Below, one piece after another: positions 23,091 to 33,298 of a stretch of DNA of 64,000 bases. Made by a program: the position numbers and the translations under genes. Source of the DNA: Cordylochernes scorpioides. Taxonomy: Eukaryota; Arthropoda; Arachnida; Pseudoscorpiones; Chernetidae. Every line of letters starts with the position of its first letter. The first letter of the stretch is position 1. Location of the stretch: contig CP092876.1 in NCBI GenBank assembly GCA_030710605.1, positions 68,014,115 to 68,078,114 on the forward strand, read 5' to 3'. A model generated the notes under the pieces. It saw nothing but the letters and a program-made list of their open reading frames with translations. It ran no database searches and was not told where the DNA came from.

Positions 23091-24210
23091 TACTAACGAT
23101 ATACCCGGCTTCGCCCAGTTTATTTTACCCGAGTGAAAGCTTGCCTAACGAACATTTTGTTAAATAATTTTGACGGGACTAGCATCTTCTCACTACTGAA
23201 ATCACTATTGCCAATATAAATTGTAATATTTGTTACTCTTCTCCAAAGAAAACATCGAGGAATTTTGGAAGTAGGTAGCTGAATATATAAATTAACCTAT
23301 AATAGAATATCAAATGGTATTCATTATAATATTATATCATTAAACCTCTTATCAATAGTCATAATGATATTCCAATGAACATATCATTATTACTATCATA
23401 ATCATTTTGAGTGTTTTTAAAGCATTTTTAATTTTTACTATTTAGCAACTTTTCTCCGATAAAAGGACACCTTTCTGTGTCAGAGAAAACTTTGGCTATG
23501 CAATTAGGTGCTGTCATTTACAGGGAGGTAGTTCTACTGTATATATTTTTTATACAAATGATTTCGATTATATATTATCACAGATTTGTGGCGGTAGCTG
23601 AATGGCAGGAATAGTCAGTAAGGAATAGTGGGCACATCTGGAGAACACAATTTGAATTCTTAGGTCCAACATGTTAAAATATTTTAAACGATTTTCAATA
23701 TGCAAAAATAAATAATCTTCTTTGTTTTCTAAAGGCCCGATTTGGAAAATATTTAAAAATTGTTATGTGGGGTCGTTTATAAAACGAAGTTGAATCAACC
23801 CGCAGTTTGAGAGTTTCTACTTCTTAGTCTAGATAATGTTTATCAAAACATTTTTAATAATTCTGACTTTATATCTTGATAAGATCTTATTTTACCACAG
23901 CAAGGAAGTTGGTAAGAAGGCATTGAGTTTGTATTCACCTTAAAATGCCAATTTAATTCCAGCTCAATGGTTAGATCAAAATATTTTATATTTACGCGAG
24001 TAAAAATATGGGTTCAAAACTTTTGAGAACGATTATATTATATGCTCAACACAATGTTTATTATTATTAGATTATTATATGAAAGCGATTTTTATAATTT
24101 TACAGACATATATAAAAATAGAAAAACTTTTTTTTGCAAGCCGGATTTACACTAATGGACAAAACTTAAGGAAGTTTCACATTTTGATGTCGCGCCGGTC
24201 GTTTTTTGTG
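23091..24210. repeat. Block R, copy 2 (truncated)
   Basis: It begins with a minus-strand Helitron-type terminus (CTAACGATATACCCGGC) and matches 47251-47909, 51374-51800 and 484-1295. It keeps the empty site of the Helitron at 47910-51373 (junction at 23759/23760). It stops near 24210; 24211-24322 is unrecognised. Confidence 0.8.
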
Positions 24211-24322
24211 TTTCAGATTACAAATTTATATAAGGGAATAATGAGATAACTCTACTTTAAGTAGCCTCCAGAATAATTTAATTTTTTTTTGACATCAAAG
24301 AGAGCAGTGAAGCCACACAGCA

Positions 24323-26639
24323 CCGACCATCATAGCAGGGGACCTAAACTGCAAACATCCTGCCTGGGGTTCCACCACCACTAACCCAAGCGGGAGAAGG
24401 CTCCAAAACGCAATCAACGTTATGGACCTAGATGTGAGCTACCCTGACGAACCTACTCATGACTCACCTCCTGACATCATTGATATCGCCGTGCACAAAA
24501 ACATCTCCCAAAGCGCATACTCTAAAGTCCTGCATGAACTAACCTCTGATCATCTCCCAGTACTACTTGTGCTACAGGATTTCAAAATCTCCTACTCAAA
24601 TACAAAATTACAGATTGGGCCCTTATCAAGTACAAAATGGAAATCGCTGAACCTCCTGAACTGATCCTAGAAACATCTTCAAAAATAGACGAGGCTATTA
24701 CACACATTGAAGAAAAAATGGTGCAAAATTTGAAAGATTTATCAAAATATGAGGACCCGGAACTAGAACGAAGATATCCACCTCACATTAAAGAAAAAAT
24801 ACAATCCACCAACAGACTGAGAAAAAAAATGAAAAAAACCTGCGACCCCTGAGATAAATCAGCCTACATGACGGCCCGGAGAGAATCGAAGAAACTTACA
24901 AGAGAGCACGATAACACCAGCTGGGACCACTTTATCGAAAATTTGAAAGTCACGGACCAAACCATATGGAAAGCCATCATACGATTATCCAACTCTGAAA
25001 AACAAGAAATAACACTGAAGACAAACAATGGGCAGACACTAACCACAGAGGAAGCAGCTGAATCATTTGCCAACAACTATGAAAAACAGTTCACCCCCAA
25101 TCCCTATACATCCCACTCCAAACCTACTCGTACATACATAAAACGTGTGAACTCATACATGAAAAAAAAATGAAGAAACAGGACTAGAACCAACAAACAT
25201 TGGTGAAATAAAAGCGATTATTGAATATCTACCAAATAAAAAAGCTCCCGGAATCAACGAATTGCCTAATGAAGCTCTCAAACTGCTCCCTAATCGTATA
25301 CTAGTATCAATAGCCGAAATCTTTAACGCCTCACTGCAGCTTTCCCACTTCCCTGACAGATGGAAAACGTCCATTATCTGTCCCATACTTAAAAAAGGAA
25401 AATTCATGCATGAACCAACAAGCTACAGGCCCATTTCGCTGTTACCTGCCATCTCAAAACTATTCGAAATAATTGTTTTAAGAAGACTCAGAAAATCCCT
25501 AGAAGAAAAGAATCCACTCAGACCTGAACAATTTGGCTACCAAGCCAAGGATTCAACATTGCACCAGCTAGTTGTTGTCAATGAAAAAATAAGAAAAGCA
25601 ATGGACCTAGGCCAAATAACAGGAGCCGTATTCTTCGATATTGACAAAGCATTCGATAAAGTCTGGCACGAAGCCGTTCTCTACAAAATGTGTAAAAAGC
25701 ACCTTCCTGGAGACATCATAAAAATAACCCAAAACTTCCTAACAAATAGAACATTCAAGGTACGAGTCAAAGACGAACTTTCAGCAGCTAGAAACATCCT
25801 TGCTGGGGTCCCTCAAGGATCGGTCACAGGACCAACCTTATTTGACATATATATAGATGACTTCCCCTGTATTGAAGACACCTCCTTACACCTATTTGCC
25901 GATGATACCGCCATTTTGGCCTCGACATACGACTTCGACGGACACCACATGAAACTTCAAGAGGCCTGCATCTTTTCCACGCTCTGGTGTAAAGAATGGC
26001 GAGTCACAATGAACCCCCAAAAAAGTGAAGCAATAATATTCTCCAGAAAAAAAGACAAAATAAAGAAACCTTTAGATGAACTTTTTGTTTTCGAAGACAA
26101 TATTAAATGGAAAGAGAACATCCGATACCTAGGGATGACCCTAGACGAGCACCTAACATTAAAAAAAACACATCGAAAACAGAATTAATTTGGCGAAAGC
26201 GGCCCAACACCGACTATCCCTACTTTTAGGACCGAAAAGCAAATTATACCTTCATTGCGAAAGAACCATTTACACATCAATAATAAGACCAATACTCATA
26301 TATGGCCACCCCATTTTTATGACAGCACATAAGACCATCCTTAAAAAGCTATAAGTCTTCGAAAATAAAATGATCAGAAAAATCATGTCTCCACCCTGGT
26401 TCGTTCGGAACACAATCCTCAGGAACGATCTAAATATCGAAAACATCAATGACTACATTATTAGACAATCATTCAAATTCTATGAAAAATCCGAAAAATT
26501 AGAAAACCCCACCTTCAAGGAAGCAACAAACTACAAATGCCGAAAAAGGAAAAAAGGAAATTTAAAACCTAGACAAATTCTCCATCAATTAAGCCAGAAT
26601 GACGAAAAGTGGAAAAAAGGAAAAACAAACCCACCTTGA
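24323..26639 (+). pseudogene. LINE ORF2, truncated and broken
   Basis: Compared with the intact ORF2 at 37318-40131, the sequence starts near residue 134. Frame breaks are at about 24590-24640, a stop at 24850, a frameshift at 25173-25260, another at about 26160-26188 and a stop near 26352. The RT core is legible and continuous in 25262-26188: FGYQAKDSTLHQ, then FFDIDKAFDKVWH, GVPQGSVTGP and LFADDTAILAS. The YxDD-equivalent (FADD) is preserved. It cannot yield a full protein. Confidence 0.9.
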
Positions 26640-26862
26640 ATATCAAACAAGCCAGAAAAAACCTTCTCAAAAACAATATCCCCAAGGACCTGAGAATCCG
26701 GACCCAACGACATCATTAAAAATTATAATTGTAAATGAACCCCTGTACATAACAACCCCCCTCAGTATATTGTAAATATGATGATATAGGTTGCTCTTTT
26801 TGAGCGGCACCTAATAAAGTTAATTGAAACCTGGAGCGGCACCTAATAAAGTTATTTGGAAA
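24323..26862 (+). mobile_element. 5'-truncated Jockey-type LINE with duplicated 3' end
   Basis: It begins inside the endonuclease coding region (at the codons for PTIIAGDLN) and runs to the LINE 3' terminus. The last 30 or so bases (AGCGGCACCTAATAAAGTTA) occur twice in a row at about 26790-26862, consistent with slippage or re-priming of the RT at the 3' end. It abuts the target duplication of SINE copy c. Confidence 0.85.
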
Positions 26863-26875
26863 TGGTTAGTAATCA

Positions 26876-27058
26876 TACATAAGTCGGTGGACGAGTGGGT
26901 AACACCCTCGATTCCCGACAGTCATGAACCGTGTTTAAATCCCGCGTTAACGTTTTGTTTAATATGTGAATAGCCTTCACATATTATTCACTGTTTCATT
27001 TATCACAAACTAGGTTGCTCTTGTTGAGGGGTACCTAATAAAGTGATTTTGAACCGGC
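26876..27058 (+). mobile_element. tRNA-derived SINE, copy c (183 bp)
   Basis: It has target duplications GGTTAGTAATCA at 26864-26875 and 27059-27070, identical to those of copy b. Length, A-box-like region, hairpin and LINE-like tail are all kept. This is an orthologous copy produced by block duplication, not an independent insertion. Confidence 0.88.
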
Positions 27059-27540
27059 GGTTAGTAATCAGGGATATCACACAAGATGTCACACGATATG
27101 GAACAAAGATGCTACATAAGATGTCCGACCTACATTCCCCGCAGTGCACAGGCACACAGACATTTACATCACGCACCCACGACCACGACTGCCCAGTACA
27201 TTCCACGCCGGCTTGGTCGGGATTACTACATATATATATATATATATATATAAGGTTTAGCCTGTTTGACGACTCCAAGAAAACGAGAATAACTCTGAAT
27301 GTTCGAGTATTAAAATCCAAATTCCGAGAAATTGTAAGTGCTCCTGCACTGCGGTGTATGTAGGTAGGTCAGACATCTTATGTAATATCCTTGTTGCATA
27401 CTCACATCGTGAGACACTACGGAGTACTAACCGCGGGAACATTGTGTCTTCATAATTGAATATATATTTACTAGCATTTTCCTTTTGTCATCACATAAAC
27501 CTTGTTAGAACACTCACTTATTACAATTTTATAAAATAAA
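27059..27540. repeat. Block T, copy 2, with inverted-repeat arms
   Basis: The left arm, about 27059-27170, is the inverted counterpart of about 27330-27440. A 30-bp TA run (27228-27252) lies between the arms. The right side matches 18620-18910. The stretch 27541-27740 is AT-rich and holds nothing I recognise. Confidence 0.6.
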
Positions 27541-27746
27541 AAAAAAACTCTGTATTATTCAAACACATGAAACATAGCAAAATAAAACATAGAAAATATA
27601 GCAAGAGCAGTTATTTTAAACGGCGAATTAGATCAGTTATAGCAAAAAAAGAAAATATATATGTAAATATGTGAAATAGTTATAAATTAGAAAACTTGTA
27701 AATATAGTTAAGGACTTGCATTGTAATTAAGAAAAAGCTTCTCCAG

Positions 27747-27920
27747 GCGACCTGCCGGCGGCGCGCGCCCGTTGCCTGCCGGCGAGCACGTGACTTCCCT
27801 GTGCGCGCGCATGACTTCTGGCGAGGCCTGTTCCACGCGACCGCCCCCCAATGGCGGCGCACAGGGAAGTCACGTTCTCGCAGGCAGCCAACGGGCGCGC
27901 GCCGCCGGCAGATCGCCCGC
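27747..27920. repeat. GC-rich imperfect palindrome
   Basis: Two arms of about 60 bp (27747-27807 and 27860-27920) are inverted copies with a few mismatches. Landmarks are GCCGGCGGCGCGCGCCCGTT and CACGTGACTTCCCTG. The spacer of about 50 bp is also GC-rich. The whole stretch is far richer in G+C and CpG than anything else in the window and could form a long hairpin. Confidence 0.85.
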
Positions 27921-28035
27921 GTTCTAGAGGGCGCTGCTCGTGAGCTAAGTAGAATAATTTGAATATTAAGTTTTAATAATTGATTTATATATTTTTTAAA
28001 ATAGCCTATCGTGATCCCCGTTATTTTTTTACCTA
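27921..28035 (-). mobile_element. Helitron family 2 interior fragment
   Basis: The sequence AGAGGGCGCTGCTCGTGAGC and the following AT-rich 90 bases match 54720-54835 inside a family 2 Helitron. Neither terminus is present. Confidence 0.6.
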
Positions 28036-28039
28036 CAGA

Positions 28040-28370
28040 AGCTGCAGAACAGAACCGAAGAAGCTCAAGGGAACAGAAGCTGAAGAAGCTCAGGGGAACA
28101 GAAGCTGAAGAAGCTCAGGGGAACAGAAGCTGAAGAAGCTCAAGGGAACAGAAGCTGAAGAAGCTCAAGGGAACAGAAGCTGAAGAAGCTCAGGGGAACA
28201 GAAGCTAAGGAAGCTCAGGGGAAAAGAAGCTAAAGAAGCTCAGGGGAAAAGAAGCTAAAGAAGCTCAAGGGAAAAGAAGCTAAAGAAGCTCAAGGGAAAA
28301 GAAGCTAAAGAAGCTCAGGGAAAAAGAGGCTAAAGAAGCTCAAGGGAAAAGAAGCCAAAGAAGCTAAGGT
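28040..28370 (+). repeat. 25-bp minisatellite (about 13 units)
   Basis: The unit is CTGAAGAAGCTCAGGGGAAC plus AGAAG, with drift to CTAAAGAAGCTCAAGGGAAA in the later units. The unit length is not a multiple of three, so it is unlikely to be coding. It lies directly upstream of the acidic-repeat ORF at 28409. Confidence 0.85.
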
Positions 28371-28408
28371 AAATCTGGGAAGACAAAACTAAAACTAGCG
28401 AGGCTAAA

Positions 28409-29911
28409 ATGGAGGAGGTGAACAAAATACGTCGTAGGGCGGCGAGAGGTCACTTCACAAGATTAATTAATGATTTGGATATCGAACTGAAAGAGCCTTC
28501 AATTGATAGTATAAGGGTGGATGCAAAATTCGATAGGATAGAGGTTCTCTATGGAGAACTTGTGAATCTAAACGTGCTATGCCAGTCAGTCCTATTAGCC
28601 AAAGATGAGACTACTGACGAAGAAGTCTCTAGGGAATTTCAGGAATGTGAAAAATACATCTGGGAGAAATTTATTATGGAGCGAAGAGTTAGGGCTTTGC
28701 GTGAGCAGGGTAAAGATGTTCTTTCTACTGTTGGTGGAAATAGAGATGCAGATTTAAAGAATAAGGGAGATCTACAAAAATTTAAGGGCAACCCAGGGGA
28801 TTGGCTCTCAAGGTGGGGGCAATTTGATAAAATTAATGCTAATGGAAAATATGAAGATGTTGATTTAAAGAATAGGGAAGATTCTGAAGCCGAGTTCAAA
28901 GGCGATAGAATAAGGGATTCGGAAGCAGAGCCTAAGGGTGAGGAAGTGAAGAATTCTGAAGCAGAGCCAAAGGGCGAAGGCGTAAAGGATTCTGAAGCGG
29001 TGCCTAAGGACGAAGGAATGAACGATTCTGAAGATGAGCCTAAGGGCGACGGAGTAGAAGATTCTGAAGCGAAGCCTAAGGGCGCAGGAGTAAAGGATTC
29101 TGAAGCGAAGCCTAAAGGCGAAGGCGTAAAGGATTCTGAAACGAAGCCTAAGGACGAAGGAATGAACGATTCTGAAGATGAGCCTAAGGGCGACGGAGTA
29201 GAAGATTCTGAAGCGAAGCCTAAGGGCGCAGGAGTAAAGGATTCTGAAGCGAAGCCTAAGGGCGAAGGCGTAAAGGATTCTGAAACGAAGCCTAAGGACG
29301 AAGGAATGAAAGATTCTGAAGATCAGCCTAAGGGCGACGGAATAAAGGATTCTGATAAAGTGAATTCTAAAGACGGAGATGAAGTAAAGGAATCTGAAGG
29401 TCAAAAAGCAGGAGATGAAGGCGACGGAAAAAAGGATTCTGAGGCTGAGCTCAAAGGCGGAGTAAAGGATTCAAGGGTGGCAGAAGAAAAGCTAGATGCA
29501 GAGCAGGGTACTGATTCAAGGGTGGCAAAAGAAGGGCTAGATGTAGAACAGGGTACTGATTCAAGGGTGGCAAAAGAAGGGCTAGATGTAGAACAGGGTA
29601 CTGATTCAAGGGTGGCAAAAGAAAGGTTAAATGTAGAACAGGGTACTGATTCAAGGGTGGCAAAAGAAGGGTTAGATGTAGAACAGGGTACTGATTCAAA
29701 GGTGGAAGAGAAACTAGATGCAGAACAGGGTACTGATTTAAAGGTGGAAGAAAAGCTAAATGTAGAACAGGGTACTAATTCAAGGGTGGCAAAAGAAGGG
29801 TTAGATGTAGAACAGGGTACAGTGGACCCTCGGTTTGCGAGCATAATCCGTTCCAGAGCCATGCTCGTACTCCAAAACGCTCGTAGTGCGAAACTAATTT
29901 CTTATTTTTAA
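28409..29911 (+). CDS. BEL/Pao gag-like N-terminus fused to acidic tandem repeats
   Basis: The ATG at 28409 starts a 500-codon frame. Residues 1-110 (MEEVNKIRRRAARGHFTRL..., predicted helical, charged) resemble the N-terminal part of BEL/Pao Gag proteins. From about residue 155 to 325 there are units of about 12 residues (pattern EAKPKGEGVKDS), then from about 350 units of 14-15 residues (DSRVAKEGLDVEQGT). No protease or zinc knuckle is visible. The last 30 codons come from a MITE inserted at 29820, which supplies the stop; the repeat frame resumes at 30173. The repeats replace the rest of gag and the protease of a normal element. It may be expressed as a repetitive acidic protein or be a relic; the sequence cannot decide. 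Confidence 0.55.
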   Translation: MEEVNKIRRRAARGHFTRLINDLDIELKEPSIDSIRVDAKFDRIEVLYGELVNLNVLCQSVLLAKDETTDEEVSREFQECEKYIWEKFIMERRVRALREQGKDVLSTVGGNRDADLKNKGDLQKFKGNPGDWLSRWGQFDKINANGKYEDVDLKNREDSEAEFKGDRIRDSEAEPKGEEVKNSEAEPKGEGVKDSEAVPKDEGMNDSEDEPKGDGVEDSEAKPKGAGVKDSEAKPKGEGVKDSETKPKDEGMNDSEDEPKGDGVEDSEAKPKGAGVKDSEAKPKGEGVKDSETKPKDEGMKDSEDQPKGDGIKDSDKVNSKDGDEVKESEGQKAGDEGDGKKDSEAELKGGVKDSRVAEEKLDAEQGTDSRVAKEGLDVEQGTDSRVAKEGLDVEQGTDSRVAKERLNVEQGTDSRVAKEGLDVEQGTDSKVEEKLDAEQGTDLKVEEKLNVEQGTNSRVAKEGLDVEQGTVDPRFASIIRSRAMLVLQNARSAKLISYF

Positions 29912-30159
29912 TAATTGAAACTCGGGCAATTCTACTTGCTACGAACAATTGCACAGTTTCCCACATATTACATATTTCCCGAATCTGATCTGAAGATAGG
30001 GATCCCAGTGAATTTTCATCCATCACGATTACGGGCAACCATCACGAGTTGCTCGTAATGCGAAATTTCACTCGTAATCTGAGGTAAAATTTTCAAAAAA
30101 TTTTGCTCGTACTGCGAAAAGCTCGTACTCCAAGGTGCTCGTAAACCGAGGGTCCACTG
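29820..30159. mobile_element. MITE of pogo/Tigger type (340 bp)
   Basis: The ends are perfect inverted repeats beginning CAGTGGACCCTCGGTTT. The element is flanked by TA (29818-29819 and 30160-30161). The interior holds several internal copies of GCTCGTA. It interrupts the acidic tandem repeat, whose units continue on both sides, so it arrived after the repeats had expanded. With the TA duplicate, 342 bp is a multiple of three, but an in-frame stop within the MITE ends the ORF. Confidence 0.9.
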
Positions 30160-30172
30160 TACTGATTTAAAG

Positions 30173-31096
30173 GTGGAAGAAAAGCTAAATGTAGAACAGG
30201 GTACTAATTCAAGGGTGGCAAAAGAAGGGTTAGATGTAGAACAGGGTACTGATTCAAAGGTGGAAGAGAAGCTAGATGTAGGACAGGGTACTGATACAAA
30301 GGTGGCAGAAGAAAAGTTAAATGTAGAACAGGATACTGATTCAAGGGTGGCAAAAGAAAGGTTAGATGTAGAACAGGGTACTGATTCAAGGGTGACAAAA
30401 GAAAGGTTAGATGCAGAACAGGGTACTGATTCAAAGGTGGAAGAGAAGCTAGATGCAGAACAGGGTACTGATTTAAAGGTGGAAGAAAAGCTAGATGTAG
30501 AACAGGGTACTGATTCAAGGGTGACAAAAGAAAAGTTAAATGTAGAACAGGGTACTGATTCAAAGGTGGCAGAAGAAAAGTTAAATGTAGAACAGGGTAC
30601 TGATTCAAGGGTGGCAAAAGAAAGGTTAGACGTAGAACAGGGTACTGATTCAAAGGTGGAAGAGAAGCTAGATGCAGAACAAGGTACTGAATCAAAGAAG
30701 GAAGAAGGGATTATTGCTGCAAAGGATTGGTTGAAGGAAGGGTTCATCGGGGGAGTTGATGAAAATCCACCTGAAGTAAAAGGACACTATTTTCCCCGTC
30801 ACCTTTTGTTAAAGAGTGAGTCCAAAACGACGCCTATACGGCCAGTGTTTGATGACGCTTCCTGTCGAGGACGCAACGGACTATCCTTGAGGCGATATTT
30901 GAAGAGGAGACCCATTCTACTGAGGAGAATCCCGGAAATGAGAATAAAATATCGGGAGAATAAGTTCGGAATTTTGGCCGACATGAGAAGGTATTTCCGG
31001 TTGATGGCCATCAAGGAAAATGATTGGGACTACCTCAGATTTCTTTGGGAGAAAAAAAATGGACAACTGATGGTTTTGGGCGGAAAATGGTGGTAG
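30173..31096 (+). pseudogene. Acidic repeats continued, fused to a BEL/Pao reverse transcriptase fragment
   Basis: Residues 1-175 are further 14-15-residue repeats (pattern DSKVEEKLDAEQGT). After KEGFIGGVDENPPEVKG comes a BEL/Pao RT start: HYFPRHLLLKSESKTTPIRP, then VFDDAS, then GILADMRRYFRLMAIKENDW and YLRFLW. These correspond to the first RT motifs of Pao-type elements (the usual PHHAV, RVVFD, DIEKMF and FLW positions). In the usual DIEKMF motif the Asp is kept as AD. The frame stops at 31096 before the YVDD box. The next stretch (31190-31270) contains a diverged repeat of the TTPLRPVFDAS region. Confidence 0.65.
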
Positions 31097-31419
31097 TGAC
31101 GTCTTTGGTTGAGTGCCCCGTGCCTCAAAATCCGGAAGAAAAAGTCAAAGGTGTCTACAGGGAAGACACAGGTGTCCGGAAAAAAGACGAAGATGTCTAC
31201 AGAGGTAAGACGACGCCTCTTCGTCCTGTTTTCGATGCTTCCAACGCTGATTCCAAGAGGGCCTCCTCCACTTCCTCCCAAAACAAGAAGTCAAGGATAA
31301 AATCCATGGACCTGGATGTTGAGGCTGTGGTGTATAGTCTTTCAGTGACAGAGCTGGGAAGGCTTGATTTCGGAACAGTTAATTGGAAGCAGGAAGAATG
31401 AATCCAATTCGGATGATTC

Positions 31420-31745
31420 TATGTCATCCCATACGAAAGAAGGCGATATACGTGTGGCATGGTATCCTGATGGTAGAGAAGAAATTCCATACGAGAGGAG
31501 ACTACGACTATTGGATAGAAATGTCAAAGTGGGTGAAGTCGTTTCAAAATCTGAAGGTGGTCAATTTTGGAATCTGTCGGAAGATTGATGTGGAAGTTAC
31601 TGTTCAAGTAGTTGGAGCGAACAGAATCATTGCCAATATACCTGATGTAGATCTGGAACCATTGGAAGAATTGAGTATTGACCAAAGGGTAATATACAAA
31701 GGTTACTAGGAGCTGTAGATAAAATTAAAAGTGTCTAAAGGAAGG
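31420..31745 (+). pseudogene. UBE2O-like fragment captured in the BEL-derived element
   Basis: Two frames joined by a frameshift near 31565 read EGDIRVAWYPDGREEIPYER, then LRLLDRNVKVGEVV, then GICRKIDVEVTVQVVGANRI and, after a second shift near 31705, LGAVDKIKSV. This pattern (WYPDG, L-x-DRxV, G-x-x-x-DV, V-x-GxN) corresponds to the N-terminal SH3-like conserved region of UBE2O, the large E2/E3 hybrid ubiquitin ligase. The catalytic UBC domain is absent. It lies without visible introns between the RT fragment and the 3' LTR. The match is from memory of the family and needs a search. Confidence 0.5.
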
Positions 31746-31839
31746 AGAAAGGTGTCTACAGAGAAGAGCTGTCTCCCGAGTAATAGGTGGCGGGAAGACC
31801 TGGTAGAGCTGGACAGCCTCCTTTGAGAGAGAGGACAAG

Positions 31840-32753
31840 ATGGTGGCTCAGGACAAACTGGATAGAGAGATAAATTGGATGGCAGTGTCGAGAATCTCAA
31901 GTGGAAAGCTACTTGGTGAAATTCTTTCAAAATCTGAAAGCAGAAGCATAATGAGATTTGATGAGCTCTTCTGGGGTAGAAAGTTGGTTCCTGTTGGAAA
32001 AGGCACATGGCCAAAATGTTTTTTGAGGAATGTTACTGATAATGGCGGATCTCCTGTTTATAGAATTGAACAGATTTCTGAATATAGGAACCCTAATATT
32101 GATCATAGAAAAAATGGTCTTATATTTCTCCTAGAACGATTAAAAAGGAAATAAATATTTTTGATGTTTTGGGAACCTTACAGGGTAGTGTTCAAGCCAA
32201 TCTTTGTTATCCTGAAGATTTTTGGATTGTTCGTGATTTGGAGTCTGAATATTTTTCAAATATTAGGGAAGATAGCGAAAGGGATCATAGTTTGGATTTG
32301 AATGATATGAATTTATCTTATTTTGTAGTTTTTCGGTCTGAATATGGAGGGAAATCTCTAGGGAAAATATTGGAAAATGGAAAACTTTTGCCACAACGAT
32401 TAATGAGCATTCTTTGTTAGATTTGTATTTCGGTGAGTCATGCTGAGCAAAACATCGGGTTGGTTCACAATGATATAAGTCCCAGAGATATCTTGATACA
32501 GCCATCTTCTCAAAAGGTTTTGAACTACGACATTGAGGGAGAGAATTATGAAATCCCCACCAACAACTGCATTGCCAAGTTTAAAGATTTTGAGATATCT
32601 CGACTCGTAAAGAATGATAGTCCAATTCCGAATGTTTTTTACGAGAATGGTTCTCAGCTAATTTGGACCCATAATGAAATGCGAGAATTTAACTCTGCTT
32701 ATAAAATACGTACTGAATTCAATGATGAGATATTTGGGGAAAATTTTGATTGA
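31840..32753 (+). pseudogene. Haspin-like protein kinase fragment, decayed
   Basis: Three consecutive frames (31840-32154, about 32149-32420, 32421-32753) line up as one kinase-like protein. Landmarks are VVFRSEYGGKSLGKIL, a helix ending SHAEQ, the catalytic loop GLVHNDISPRDILI (HND with the Asp kept, the later Asn changed to Asp), YEIPT, and KDFEISRLV in the place of the metal-binding DFG/DYT. The order E-x-GG, AE before the loop, IPT and SRL resembles haspin-type kinases. In-frame stops lie at 32152 and 32418. Family role: histone H3 phosphorylation at mitotic centromeres. Here it is most likely an inactive captured copy. Confidence 0.45.
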
Positions 32754-32977
32754 AGGAATTAATTCAAAGAACCAAGGCTAAAATGGCGAACAATATTTTT
32801 AGACAGGCTTCATCAAAAAATATATCTCTGGATAACGGGACAAATTTCTCGGAAACAAACGAATTACTTAAATGCTCGGATTTGGTGAATTGAATTATGT
32901 ACGGCTTGAAACTACTTTATGTGAGGTAGAGGGTATTATCAGCAATAGAGCACAGTTTATTGTTTCTTTCTTGTTTT

Positions 32978-32999
32978 ACAAAAAAGAAAGGTGGGGATA
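32978..32999 (+). other. Polypurine tract of the BEL-type element
   Basis: AAAAAAGAAAGGTGGGGA directly precedes the LTR start at 33000 and is the expected primer site for plus-strand DNA synthesis. Confidence 0.65.
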
Positions 33000-33298
33000 T
33001 GTTAAAAGTCTTAACATACAATATGTAAATTTATTTTTGAATATATGACTAGAAATGTAGATTTTTATTAAATGTATAAAATTATTATGTAAATCTCCCC
33101 TTGAATGTATATAATTTAACCGTGTTGTTTAAATAAAGAGTTTCTTTTAGTAGAGCGAGAGCTTTACAGGTGTAGCCACTGGGTTTTGTCTTCATTATTC
33201 TCGATCACCCGAGGCAGTCCAAATACAGTCAAGACTTTGGGTAAAGGTCTTACTTGTTGAGAGGAGGTTTCTTTGGTTTGACCTGCCATACCTCAACA
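33000..33298 (+). repeat. 3' LTR of the BEL/Pao-type element (299 bp)
   Basis: The sequence starts TGTTAAAAGTC and ends CCTCAACA, giving TG...CA ends, and is preceded by a polypurine tract. An AATAAA signal is at about 33134. No matching 5' LTR is found upstream of 28409, so the element is 5'-truncated or recombined. Block S begins immediately to the right. Confidence 0.65.

Noticed and set aside
28865-30747. Long minus-strand frames opposite the acidic repeats
   Set aside because: They are shadows of the repetitive plus-strand coding sequence; periodic low-complexity peptides with no domain.
32433-32753. Functional kinase gene
   Set aside because: The catalytic loop and metal-binding region are legible but in-frame stops upstream and a changed loop Asn argue against an active enzyme.
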